DNA of 64,000 nucleotides, taken from the NCBI GenBank assembly GCA_014526335.1, contig JACTAT010000037.1, positions 9,877,501 to 9,941,500 of the forward strand, given 5' to 3'. The translations under genes were made by a program, and so were the position numbers. Below are positions 1-10,299 of this stretch, one piece after another. The notes below the pieces were generated by a model, which was not told the origin of the DNA, did not search any database, and saw only the letters and a list, made by a program, of their open reading frames with translations. This stretch comes from Chrysaora quinquecirrha (taxonomy: Eukaryota; Cnidaria; Scyphozoa; Semaeostomeae; Pelagiidae). Every line of letters starts with the position of its first letter. The stretch's first letter is position 1.

Positions 1-90
1 CAAAAGTCATGTCAATCAAGCTGCCACAACCAAAAGTCTTGTCAATCAAGCTGCCACAACCAAAACTCATTAGCCACAACCAAAATACAC
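1..90. repeat. 30-bp tandem repeat, right-hand end of an array
   Basis: Two almost identical 30-bp units (1-30 and 31-60) are followed by a degraded third unit. The units share the core GCCACAACCAAAA. The array starts at the window edge, so its real length is unknown. Confidence 0.8.
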
Positions 91-655
91 GTGACCCTCC
101 ATTGTGTGCCACAACCATAAGAAAAGCGCCGCCACGAATCAGTGGACCGACGACACAAAACGTCTTTCCACTCCACAAAATGTATCCTGCCATTTTGTCC
201 AGTGCCCAACTCCATAAGTTAAAACAGGTATTTGGCAAAGGATGGATACGTTTAGCATAAGCGAACCATGGTTAGTGGCATTATTGGTTGGTTATTACTT
301 TTAGTTAGGTGATACCATACTATTTATTGGTGATTGAATTTCTTGACGCTGAAGGTTGCACCAAAAGTATTGACATCTACGCCTGGAAACAACAGAAATT
401 GTTATTTTTGGGACATTTCACCTTCAGAGGAATCTTTATCGTTTTTCGTTATATTTAGATTCTTAGGCCAGTTACCCCCGAGTAAATCCCCTCTCCAAGC
501 CGAAAGTCTTTGTGCTTTAGTACTTTGTGCGTAGCCTGATGAATTGGTGGTTACAATGAATTTATGTGTAGATTGGTGGTTAGTCGTTAGAGTGAATGTC
601 TGATCTGAGTTAATTGATTTTAATTGGTGCTTGAAGGGTGCAGTAAAAATGAGCA
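91..655. other. No gene seen
   Basis: Only short open frames without recognisable domains. Further isolated GCCACAACC motifs near 70-115 suggest decay of the tandem array. Nothing else is supported. Confidence 0.5.
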
Positions 656-665
656 GGAAAAAAAC

Positions 666-1685
666 CGTACTTACTAAAACGCGGAACCACCCAAAACGAC
701 CCAAAACCAGCCAAAACGACCCAAATCCAGCCAGAACCACCCAAAACGACCCATAATTGGATCAAAACGACCCAAAACCACCCAAAACTAGCCAAAAAAT
801 GTCATTTTCACTTATTAAGGGGCAGAAAGCCCCTCAAAATCCCGAATTTTCTTCAAAACATCATCACTACGTTATAAATTTGTCATTCCTCTTGGGGCGT
901 AAAACGTGAACAATGCGCTTTGTTAGCTATTGATTTTCGGAATAGCTGACGAATCTTTTGTGAATCGCTCTCAGGGGCCTATTCAATCACCTGCAGCTTC
1001 TCAAGCCTATCTTGTATCTTCCATCAAATTTTTTTAATGTACGATTATCGCACGATCGTGAGATTTTCTTATCTCATGATTCGAGCGAGGGGCATTTCAC
1101 TCCAGTCCTACAGACACGTACGCGTACAGCCATTGTTAAGATTTCATGGTTTTGATGAAAACTTCTTGAAATATTTCCGTTTAAACGGAATTAAAGATCA
1201 CTACTGTGACTTCCAACACGATCGTGCAATAATCGTGTGATTTTTGTGATAGTACACTCTTTTTTAAAAGAAACTCGTTTATAAGAAACTCTGAGATCAA
1301 TAGTGACCCAATATGATTAGAAACTCGCAGCTCTCAACGTGCGGTCGCGTTTTATCTTAAGCAAGTTGATGCTTAGACAATAGACACAATAATGCTTTTA
1401 TGAACAAAAAGGCCTCTCGGACTCAATTATGACAAGGAAAGTCCCAAGGCAAAAGAAGAATTTAAAAGAGATAATGGTGTTATTTCAAAGGATATGTTGA
1501 ATTTGTGGGGATTTTCAGGGATTTTCTACCCTAAAATCATGGATTTAAAAGTAAGTTATACTTCTTTGGGTGGTTTTGGGTGGTTTTGACCTGATTATGG
1601 GTCGTTTTGGGTTGTTTTGGCTCGTTTTGGGTCGTTTTAGGTGGTTTTGGGTCGTTTTGGGTGGTTCCGCGTTTTAGTAAGTACG
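666..1685. mobile_element. Foldback DNA transposon, family A, complete copy (10-bp TSD)
   Basis: The termini are inverted repeats starting CGTACTTACTAAAACGCGG. Each arm continues for about 120 bp as a tandem array of ~10-bp units of the CCAAAACGAC / CCAAAACCAG type; the right arm is the reverse complement. The element is flanked by a perfect 10-bp direct repeat, GGAAAAAAAC, at 656-665 and 1686-1695. Inside, a second nested palindrome (about 1037-1100 against 1200-1245) carries GCACGATCGTG. There is no convincing coding sequence, so the element is non-autonomous. A TSD of 9-11 bp with long inverted repeats is typical of Mutator-like elements; that assignment is inference. Confidence 0.9.
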
Positions 1686-1695
1686 GGAAAAAAAC

Positions 1696-2793
1696 ACGTA
1701 TCTACACAAGCAACATCTTCAGTTTGCTTTTTAATTTTATGAACAAGACTTCTTCCCTGGCTTCAATTATCTGTCTTACCTAACAGGGTAAATTGTTTTT
1801 TTATTACCATTATCTTGTAACCTTTTATGCTATTCATCGCATAACTGAAAATATAGCAAGTCAAAATAAACACTAGGAGACTAGAGTAAGAGGAAGACAA
1901 ATGCCAGGAAGAAAAGATTTGTAATAATGTTTCAGGCTTAACCATTTACCAAGTAACAAAATTTTATTGCAATTCATAGTTTCGTTTCAATGATACCATC
2001 TTTATAAATAGTTATTGCATTGTTACTTCCCAAATAAATATAAGAGATTCAAACACCAAGGGGCTTGATTTTGAAAGAAACTCAAGCAGGGCATTTAAAG
2101 TAATGAGCAGGATGAGGATGCAGAGGTGCACACACAAGATCACATCACACCCCTGAAATGGGGAGGCCTGCAAAAGAGTACCTTTTTTAGGCTAAGCTGC
2201 CAGTCTTAGAGAGCTGCTAGTCTATTATAGTCTGAACAATCTTTGTTTATTTTATTTGTTTTGGTAAGCAAGGCCTCTCCATTTAAGATGCACAATCACA
2301 CATCTGCCCCCAGACTCTCCTTATCTTGCCAAGACGCATGCAACTTCACAAACACATAACTTCATCTTGTTTCCTATGATTTCTCATGCTGTTTAGTTAA
2401 TCACGCTCCTCCAAGTTTTTAGAGATATTCCAAATCTAAAATATCTTGTCATCTTGTAATCGTGAAATTGATATTTGCTTAATTAATTTAGTGATTGTCA
2501 TTGAACAATAACTATCCAACAGCTGAATGGTTTATGAAGTTGATTATCTGTTTAATGGTTTGAATTATTTTTGATGAATATAATAATATGCTAAATGCAT
2601 CTCATGAAAATGCAAATAATGTGAGAAAAATGCCATCTTGAAGTCAAAAAGGCTATTCCTAGAAATGTGGGTCTAAGTAAATTTAAGTTTGCAATCTTCT
2701 ACTCACAGAGAGGCCTATAAGTGATAGCTTCTAAAAAATAAGTCTAAAAAAGATCCAACTTCAAAATTTTCAAAAGTATTTTTTCCTTTCTAG
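1696..2793. other. Non-coding; probably intron or 5' flank of the next gene
   Basis: No coding or repeat structure recognised. The right end is a pyrimidine-rich tract ending TTTCTAG, a good splice acceptor a few bases before the ATG of the following large exon, so at least the right part may be an intron. Confidence 0.4.
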
Positions 2794-2797
2794 ACAA

Positions 2798-5614
2798 ATG
2801 GTTGTGGTTGAAAAAGAAGAAAACATGGCTGCAGATCTGAATGCAGTGCACATTCTTTTCAACCTTGATATCTGTGCAAATGAGGAGGAAAAGATTCAAA
2901 GTAATCAAGATATTTACAACCAAAAAAAGGAGTTTGAAACTAATAATAGCATGGACAATTTAGATTTTGAGAAACCATACAAATTTCCTTTGCATGAGAA
3001 AGGAGGTGTTGCAATGTCAAGTGAACAATTTCTTTTATCTAGCTTTGGAGGTATGATTGATTGTTTAGGATATGCTGACACTGAATTAGAAGATGATAGC
3101 TTTCTAGAAACACAGAACCAAGTTCCAGAAAATTTATGTACAAAGAAGAGAAAATGGCCAGTGGATGACAAAATTATTTCTTCTAACAATAATTCAATTC
3201 CTGATCAAGATGCTCAAAAAACCAAGCATTGCCATTGTGGCAAAGAGAAAAATGAAAAGAGAAAGGCAAACTTTAGGAAAAAAGGTGTACCTAGGGATGA
3301 AAATGCTTGCTCTGATGCCAAAAAGAGCCAACAGCAAAAGAGGGTAAAATTTAAGAATTCAAAGCTGAAATTGACTACTGATGTTATCTCTCACCATAAA
3401 AGCAAATTCACTCCTGTTAACATCACTCAGTGTGTTACACCAAATAATGCTGAGGTAGACTTAAATTTGGGTGAATATGAAACAATCTCTGTTACAACAA
3501 AGGATGGAAGCCTTGAAAATTTATTAGCGAGCAAGGAAGTCAACAGTAGTAATGAATTGCCTGAAGAACACCCGAGAGAAGTTGCAAAATTTAACAGCAA
3601 GGAAAAAGATAGCTTTTTGGAAGCTGAAAATGAGACATTAAACTTTGAACAATTTTTTTCACCATTGCCAGAAAATAAAACAGAAAGATTATTGGAAGAG
3701 TTGTCTTATGTAGAGACATTTACCCCAACATGTAAACCTTCTAAATCTGAAAGTCTCAGTTGCTTACCTAAAACAAAAGAGCCTGTTTTGGATTCTCCAG
3801 ATTTGTTAACATCCAAATTTGATGTAGACACTAATGCATTTTCCAACCTCTCCTCATTTTCAGGCAGCGCCACTGAGTCTGATTCTTCAAGTACTAAAGA
3901 TGATAATCATCTCCCGGTTGCAACATGTAAAACTGCAATAAGTTGCTCTTTAATCAACAGTGACATTGCATACCCACTAAATGGAAAATCTGTAAATAAT
4001 GTTTATCAGTCTGATTGTTCTTCTAAACAGACAACAGATGTTACAAAGAGGGAACAAGAATCATTTGTAATTATTTCAAGTCAAATAGATGACTGTTCAA
4101 TGGATTCTATTCCAATGATATATATTGACAGTGATGACAGTGAAGACATGCATTGTTCTGTTACTCCTGCATTCTCACAAATTGAACCTATGAAAGACAA
4201 AAATATCAGCAAATCTGATAAAGCTGAATTTTGGAATGTCGATGCTGATAACTGTATTTCAAGTGTCATAACCTCAGATATAACCAAAGATAATGTATCT
4301 GTAAAATGCACTGAGGATCTGTCAGGACAAGCTGAGATTACGACAAGCTGTAAAATGTCACCAAATGACCAAAAAGAAGTTGGATCAGATAACGAAAATA
4401 CCAAAAGCTGCAGATCAATTTGTTCCAATGAAGGTCCTTTGAAGGTTCTGCCAGCAACTGGTCAAAATATCAATGACATTAATGAGTCTAGCAGCTGCAA
4501 TTCAGATGGCAAATCAGTATGTTTGAAAGCTACTGCTTCAAGTGTTTCCAATTCAACTACAGCTTTTTCTGCATTGGTCTTGTCAGATACTTTAGTGGAC
4601 AACCAGCAGTTGAGTGACATCATTGAAAGGTCTTTAATTACATCAAGTTATATTTCTACCTATGATAAAACTGAAAAGAAGAATCTGTTTTCCAGTGGTG
4701 TAATGTCTGACATCAAAGAAAAAACTGATGTGCATTGGACTTTGCAATCTCCTTTGACATCTACTTTTCTGTTTTACAACAACAAGAATAACATTACTAA
4801 CCACAGTTCACCTTCAGAATGCATTAAAATAATTCAGTCTAACCAATGCACAAACATTTCTCAAAGAGAAAACTGCAACTATATTGAAAGTGGATTGATT
4901 ACCAGCTTTGGTCCAGATTGCTCCACAAGCAGTGTTTTATGTAACGCCAAGAATCCAGTTAATTGTGCTGTTATGTCAATGCCATTGTCAAGGGCTGAAA
5001 TTGATGGTTCACTCAGGTGCCAATCAGTGTCTTTGCTTTCTAGCAGTTGCATAATGTCACCATTAAACAATAAGAAAAAAGGCACACTGCAGCCTACTTA
5101 TTCTGCAGAATCCAATCCAGATAGTTCTTTTGATGCTGAAATGGACAAATATGCTGGGCTTTTTAGTGACTTAGAGGCAAAACTGGAACGTGTTGAAAAT
5201 AGAATAGAAGAAAATATCGCTAAAGAAAGTGAGGCAAGAAAAAGCAAAATTTTTTTTGATGAAAGATTCAATAAACTTGAAACAAGAATTGCTGCACTAC
5301 AGAGTAAACTGGAAAAATTTACTGACAATGAAAAATTTTCAGTTGTGCAGGATGCCTCTTCATATGATAGACAAATGAAATTGGAAGCTAGAGTTGCAGG
5401 TTTAGAAGAGCGACTGTTAACATATTTAAACTCACAGAAGTGCAGTTCAGAATGCAACAAATCATTTGCTAAAAACAAATCAGATGTTGAGTTGAACAAC
5501 CATAGTGATGAGACAATAATGGAAATTGCTGGTAGCTCTGGACCAAAACTTGTTCTTAGGGGAATAAACAGAATTATAATTGATGGTGAAGGATACACTG
5601 GAGAGAGACAATGA
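2798..5614 (+). CDS. Large Ser/Asn-rich, probably nuclear protein (938 codons), unidentified
   Basis: One uninterrupted frame of 938 codons. Most of the protein is low-complexity and rich in S, N, D, K and T. Basic clusters near residues 113-118 (KKRKWP) and 170-190 look like nuclear localisation signals. Around residues 438-450 is IYIDSDDSED, a hydrophobic core followed by acidic residues that resembles a SUMO-interacting motif. Residues ~776-850 and ~858-881 form predicted coiled coils with regular L/I/V spacing. An SIM plus coiled coil recalls chromatin adaptors such as ATF7IP, but the order differs and no diagnostic domain is visible, so no name is given. A splice acceptor lies just upstream of the ATG. 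The true 3' end may be spliced: a donor-like ATG|GTGAAG at 5585 would pair with an acceptor at 5711. Confidence 0.7.
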   Translation: MVVVEKEENMAADLNAVHILFNLDICANEEEKIQSNQDIYNQKKEFETNNSMDNLDFEKPYKFPLHEKGGVAMSSEQFLLSSFGGMIDCLGYADTELEDDSFLETQNQVPENLCTKKRKWPVDDKIISSNNNSIPDQDAQKTKHCHCGKEKNEKRKANFRKKGVPRDENACSDAKKSQQQKRVKFKNSKLKLTTDVISHHKSKFTPVNITQCVTPNNAEVDLNLGEYETISVTTKDGSLENLLASKEVNSSNELPEEHPREVAKFNSKEKDSFLEAENETLNFEQFFSPLPENKTERLLEELSYVETFTPTCKPSKSESLSCLPKTKEPVLDSPDLLTSKFDVDTNAFSNLSSFSGSATESDSSSTKDDNHLPVATCKTAISCSLINSDIAYPLNGKSVNNVYQSDCSSKQTTDVTKREQESFVIISSQIDDCSMDSIPMIYIDSDDSEDMHCSVTPAFSQIEPMKDKNISKSDKAEFWNVDADNCISSVITSDITKDNVSVKCTEDLSGQAEITTSCKMSPNDQKEVGSDNENTKSCRSICSNEGPLKVLPATGQNINDINESSSCNSDGKSVCLKATASSVSNSTTAFSALVLSDTLVDNQQLSDIIERSLITSSYISTYDKTEKKNLFSSGVMSDIKEKTDVHWTLQSPLTSTFLFYNNKNNITNHSSPSECIKIIQSNQCTNISQRENCNYIESGLITSFGPDCSTSSVLCNAKNPVNCAVMSMPLSRAEIDGSLRCQSVSLLSSSCIMSPLNNKKKGTLQPTYSAESNPDSSFDAEMDKYAGLFSDLEAKLERVENRIEENIAKESEARKSKIFFDERFNKLETRIAALQSKLEKFTDNEKFSVVQDASSYDRQMKLEARVAGLEERLLTYLNSQKCSSECNKSFAKNKSDVELNNHSDETIMEIAGSSGPKLVLRGINRIIIDGEGYTGERQ

Positions 5615-5711
5615 AAACTGAATGGTATAATACCATCACCTGATATATTGACAAAAGCTGAATTTTAATTAACACAGGTATTGAACTATTTATTTTCTCT
5701 TTTGCTTTCAG

Positions 5712-5789
5712 CTGCAGTGGGGGATGTGCAGTATGGTGATGGATATTCAGGGTGTCATCAAACATGGGTGTCAAATATTGTCTATTTTG
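5712..5789 (+). CDS. Possible small next exon of the 938-codon gene
   Basis: A strong pyrimidine tract ending TTTGCTTTCAG precedes 78 bases open in the frame that would continue from a donor after base 5585 (phase 1 on both sides). The exon would end before GGTAACA. It encodes about 26 residues beginning AVGDVQYGDGYSG. This is a splice-site inference only; the unspliced stop at 5612-5614 is the alternative. Confidence 0.25.
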
Positions 5790-5800
5790 GTAACAATCAG

Positions 5801-5968
5801 ATTTTTCCACAAGTGGCATACCACAATACATGGATTCGAACCTGGACTGCATGATCAGAGAGCCAACAACGTTTCCACTGAGCTATAGAGCTCAATGAAA
5901 TCGCCGAGTAACTCTCTAAGTCACACAGCCTAAGGCTCTCCTCCCGTTTTTGCATTTTGTTTTGGGCT
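5801..5968 (-). mobile_element. tRNA-derived SINE, family 1 (3'-shortened copy)
   Basis: Read on the minus strand it contains an A box (TAGCTCAGTGG) and a B box (GGTTCGAATCC) at tRNA-like spacing. These are preceded by a ~60-bp leader containing GAGTTACTCGGCGATTTC and followed by a tail TTGTGGTATGCCACTTGTGG. Leader, head and tail are shared with the copy at 55,964-56,166. Confidence 0.85.
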
Positions 5969-6003
5969 ATGTTGAGCCTTCTTCAGCACCATACATATTT
6001 GTA

Positions 6004-6063
6004 TTTATTTGTCATGAATGGCGAACACTAGGATAGATTTTTCCACAACTGGCATACCACAAT
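6004..6063 (-). mobile_element. SINE family 1, tail fragment
   Basis: About 60 bp match the 3' tail of the full SINE, including GCCATTCATGACAAATA and the palindrome-like GTATGCCA..GTGG segment. The tRNA head is absent. It lies just beside another copy in the same orientation. Confidence 0.75.
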
Positions 6064-7389
6064 CATTGAGTTGTCTCCTGTTATGATGCTTTAATTGTTG
6101 CAAAGGCAGACAGACAATATTTGACACACATGTTTATTATTTCTGATGACTTAAATGGTGATATTATATTTCATTCCCACTGTTCTGACTAGCTCCCAGC
6201 ATACTCAAAGATATCCCCCCACCCATGGCGATCCTGTTTTGACCCCAACGTCCTGCACATCCACCATCATACTCAAAGATGCCTCCCCATGGCAATAATG
6301 ATATCCCCAATCGTACTGAATATCAGCCACCATACTGCACTTCCCCCAGCCTACTGCACACACGTTACATGGGGGAGGGAACTTGTCAACTTTGTAGCAC
6401 TATTCAGGGCTTTCAGGTTCAGAAATTGCGGTGTGCTAGAGCAAGCGTGCCTGGTTAGTGCAGTGTGTGCAAATTTTTTTTCCATTACGCAATGTTATGA
6501 AGTTTTTGTAGCTAAAACTCTTGAATCAAAGCCATGTGTTGTCTTGGCAGGGCTTTCTATTTCCTAGAACAATGAAGAGTCTGGACTTCATTGTTCTAAA
6601 AAACAATCAACTCATATTTGTCAAGAAATTTCAGCCTTGATATCATTCTCTACAAAAGAAATATTTGATTCCAGGCTCCCAAGGGAAACGAAGGAGCCTG
6701 CCTGTGCGTTTGCCTCCCAGTGAAAGCCCTGACCATTGAATTGCTTATCCCACTGTTTTCTTATATACCTTGAGTTATTGAGCAGGTGATTGTGTTCTCA
6801 CTGGTTGCTTCAAATATTGACCATCAGTGATTTAATCAGACCATGTTTTCTCTTGGTAGTGTATTATAGGAGGGAAATGTTTTTTAATCTCTTGTGAATT
6901 GTATTTATTTGCCCCACAGTTATTTTTTATAATGAAGAGTCTGGACTATATATCAGTTGTCAGCATGCTTGATTTATCAATGTCTTGTTGACAGTTAATC
7001 TTGAATCAAGATACCATATTGGCTGCCAAGGAAATGTAGCCTCTTTGTCTTTTGAATAAAAGTTGTGTTTGAAAAATATCCCACATTCATAGGCTGTAGC
7101 TTTAACTGTAGAAATAGTACTCAAAGTAAGAGGTAGATCTACATAGAAGTTTTCAACGTGATTTCAGATTTGAGAATGAATGACTGCTGAATCATGGAAA
7201 TATGATGGTGTAGAAGGACATGGATACGGTATTTATTCATTCAATTTGGAAATTGTCACTGTATTTTAAATTTTGTTTTCCTTGCAATCAGTACACTAGT
7301 ATTTTATATCATTTTGTTTCCAAGCTTTGTTTAAATAAATTGTTTTTTGCTCTCTTATCTCTTAATTGCCAATTTATTTCCAAATTCTA
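6064..7389. other. No gene seen
   Basis: AT-rich sequence with no supported coding region. The stretch 6180-6370 has a few short imperfect repeats (CATACTCAAAGAT, CCCCATGGC) with no clear unit. Confidence 0.45.
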
Positions 7390-7391
7390 TA

Positions 7392-7765
7392 CACGTATTT
7401 TTTTATAAGAAACACTTTATAAGAAATGGCCAAATGACTCTCGAATGGCCAAAAATTTAAGAAACTCCAGTACTGGAATTTTTCTGCGTAGGAAACTTTT
7501 CAGCTCTGACAGTGAAAAATGTTCTTTTATTTTCCGTGTTTTGTCTACGATAAAGCATTTCTGTGACAAGCAGACAAACAGGAACCCATTTGCATGCAAA
7601 TATGATCGACAAATGGGTTTGGAACATCATTCAGATAGAATAACTATGTTGTCAACATGAATATTCAAGAAACTCCTAAGAAACTTTCATTACTCAAAAT
7701 CTGAAAATTTTAAGAAACTTGAAGTACTGGATCAATTTTTTAGTTTCTTATAAAAAGCAGACGTG
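7392..7765. mobile_element. MITE with TA flanks and AAGAAAC-rich inverted repeats
   Basis: The ends are inverted repeats of the form CACGT(A/C)T...TTTTTATAAGAAAC, bounded by TA on both sides (7390-7391 and 7766-7767). The motif (T)AAGAAACT recurs at least six times across the element. There is no coding region. TA flanks fit a Tc1/mariner-type target, which is inference. A similar TTTATAAGAAACTC motif occurs inside the foldback element near 1270. Confidence 0.7.
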
Positions 7766-7767
7766 TA

Positions 7768-9000
7768 TGGTCAGTTTCAGGTTCATTTTTATTTGCGCCC
7801 TATTTGAATCGAAACTCAGTGACTTTTGAAGGATTCTTCTCCCTTTTGACCAAATAAAGCTTTCACATGGCTTCATTATCTGGCATATGATACAGATTTT
7901 GATCCAAATCAAAACTTGAATTTTTTTCTTGTTTAATTTATTAGATTTCTACAATAAGTTGAATAGTCAAATCATTTTCATTAAAAATCCCAAACATGTT
8001 CTGAAAATATCGTTTCAAGTTTTATTGCTGCTTGATGGCTCACACACTCTGTCTGCAGCAGATGGACTTTTCATATCGGATACACAATTTACCAGCTAAA
8101 AAAGTAACCGCAAGACACTGACTGTTTTAAGCACCGTTTTATTAAGTAAAACAATATTTAGTCATGAACAAAGAAAGGAGGACCCGCTAATGGGATTTAT
8201 TGGACACGCAATGATTGAGTACTGATTTTGAAATAAATCGTTGAACAAGGAAATTACTGTTTTATGACTTTTGTCCCTATTGGTTCACTAGTTATGCTTG
8301 GTGTATATTAACAACCTGTCTTTTTACTTATAGCTTGCTTGACTTCATTGCACCCTCCTGTTGTCAAGTAAAAGCATATAAGGATACAGGTTAAGTATTT
8401 GTCCCTGCATTTGTAAGTATGAATTTGTAAGGGATGCGTAAGTATTTCTTTGTGATACATACGCTGTCTTATTTTAGTTTTGAAAGTTTCGCTGTTTAAA
8501 ACACAAAATTTCATTATTGTAAGCTTTGGCAATCATTTTATAAGCAAGTGGTTCTGTGGTTGAAGTAAGAAATTTTGATATTTTCCCAATGAAAATTTTC
8601 AGACTAGGTTTTGCTTTTGCCTATGTGAATTTTTTTGCGATAATGCGTCATAAATGATTTTTCATTGACAGCTGAATTGAATTCTTGCTTCATGGTGTTG
8701 GGAAATGAGACTAAAGATATTTTCAGAAGATTATTAATTTGAAACATTTTTCAGTATAATTGAAGTCTTGCTGAATGTGTAAATGTCGGAAACAAAGGCT
8801 ATCCAAAAGCACAGGTGCTTTGATGTAGTTTGGTTTGTAAAACATGATAGTTTTTAAGATATTTTGTTTGGAAGGGGGGAGGGAGGGGATTCAACAGCAA
8901 AGGGCTTATTCAAACACTGGATGATCCACCATATGTCACTGAAATCAATCTTCAAATGTAGACAAGAAAGGCTATCCGAGGTGATTTGGTGAGTTCGGTT
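7768..9000. other. No gene seen
   Basis: AT-rich DNA with only short, domain-free open frames on both strands. Nothing specific is supported. Confidence 0.45.
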
Positions 9001-9152
9001 TGTAAACTATGCTAACTTACCCTATTCACCTAAACTACGCTAACTAAACTAAACTATGCTAACTAAACTATGCTAACTATGCTAACTAACCCTATTCACC
9101 TAAACTACGCTAACTAAACTAAACTATGCCAACTAAACTATGCTAACTATGC
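9001..9152. repeat. 70-bp minisatellite, left part
   Basis: Units begin ACCCTATTCA at 9019 and 9089, exactly 70 bp apart, and are built from shorter CTAACTAAACTATG words. The array continues at 9998-10,295 beyond a transposon insertion. Confidence 0.9.
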
Positions 9153-9329
9153 TAAGGCTCTGTTTATATGGAGAAAATAGCCTCGGCTACCTGAGGCTAT
9201 TTCTTGGTGAGGCTATTTTCAGCTCCTGTTTATATGAAGGAAAAATAACCTCGGCTTGCTGAGGCTATTTTAATTTGGCGCCAAATTTGACAATTTTCGC
9301 ACATAGCGTGGCGGGATTTCAAAATCAAA

Positions 9330-9623
9330 ATGGCTGCTCACAATAAGAAAAGACAATTGTCGATTCTATTAATTAATTGTTCCTCGTTATTAATGATGTT
9401 AAACCAGTTAAATAGCTTAGTTCTGTTATCCCAGCTCTACCTGGGAAATTTAATTAGAATGTCTGGATTTGACTTTGCGATGGAGAAAGATTTCAGGAAG
9501 GAAAAGATGAGACAACGAGCATTAAAAAGGCTTACTCGAAAATCTCGTTCTGTTTGGTTTCACCCCGGTAGAAGGTCATTAAAACGTCTATTAGTTCCTT
9601 CATTAGTTGAGAGCTCCATCTAA
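9330..9623 (+). pseudogene. Truncated transposase-like N-terminus inside the Harbinger-like element
   Basis: A 97-codon frame has a basic C-terminal part containing RKSRSVWFHPGR. This resembles the R-x-x-W-V-R/H-P-G-R motif near the start of Harbinger nuclease proteins. The frame stops soon afterwards and no DDE catalytic region follows. It is read as the surviving 5' end of a deleted transposase; the family match is from memory of the motif only. Confidence 0.4.
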
Positions 9624-9690
9624 AAGGCCTTTTTTCGACTTTCTTGGAGGTGGGTGGAGCCTGATTTGCTTGTTGCTCGTCTTCCGCCAT
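9607..9690 (-). pseudogene. Short opposed ORF start, possible Harbinger second-ORF relic
   Basis: The minus strand reads ATG then MAEDEQQIRLHPPPRKSKK and a stop after 27 codons. An ORF starting on the opposite strand to the transposase fragment fits the two-gene layout of Harbinger elements (nuclease plus Myb-like protein). Too short for a firm call. Confidence 0.25.
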
Positions 9691-9997
9691 TTTTTATTTG
9701 TGCCACGAATGAAAATGATGATCTGCGCTTGCGCAGTATTTGCAATTTTGTGTCGGCAGGGTGAGGCTATTCTTGTTTGCCTTTATATGAGGAAAAAATA
9801 ACCTCACCAAGGCGATATATCGGCTCGCGTAGGTGGGATATCGGCTGTCCAAATAACCTCACTTAGGTGAGGCTATTTGAAATTCTCATATAAATGCAAA
9901 GTGAGAATTACTCTAGTTTGTATAGGATGCCGATATATCAGCTTAGAAAAAAACCTCGGCTAGCCGGGGCTATTTCCACCATATAAACACAGCCTAA

Positions 9998-10295
9998 CTA
10001 ACCCTATTCACCTAAACTACGCTAACTAAACTAAACTATGCTAACTAAACTATGCTAACTATGCTAACTAACCCTATTCACCTAAACTACGCTAACTAAA
10101 CTAAACTATGCTAACTAAACTATGCTAACTATGCTAACTTACCCTATTCACCTAAACTACGCTAACTAAACTAAACTATGCTAACTAAACTATGCTAACT
10201 ATGCTAACTAACCCTATTCTAAACTATGCTAAACTATACTTAACTATACTATACTATTCTAAACTATACTAAACTATGCTAACTTACCCTATTCA
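9998..10295. repeat. 70-bp minisatellite, right part
   Basis: ACCCTATTCA starts units at 10,001, 10,071, 10,141 and 10,211, each 70 bp apart; the last unit is degraded into CTAAACTATACT words. It abuts the 5'-truncated end of a LINE. Confidence 0.9.
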
Positions 10296-10299
10296 ACTA

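Larger units (their letters stand above)
9156..9994. mobile_element. Harbinger-like non-autonomous DNA transposon in the minisatellite
   Basis: The inverted termini read GGCTCTGTTTATATGG and, from the other end, GGCTGTGTTTATATGG. They are flanked by TAA on both sides (9153-9155 and 9995-9997), the 3-bp target typical of PIF/Harbinger. Subterminal CCTCGGCT..CTGAGGCTATTT palindromes repeat near both ends. The insertion splits the 70-bp minisatellite. The interior keeps the beginnings of two opposed open frames, listed separately. Confidence 0.85.

Noticed and set aside
402..795. Gly/Trp/Val-rich frames on the minus strand (and similar near 52,349-52,582)
   Set aside because: Translations of the ~10-bp repeat array in the foldback TIRs.
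5822..5900. Functional tRNA gene
   Set aside because: A and B boxes are present, but the acceptor stem does not pair and the same unit recurs with SINE leader and tail.
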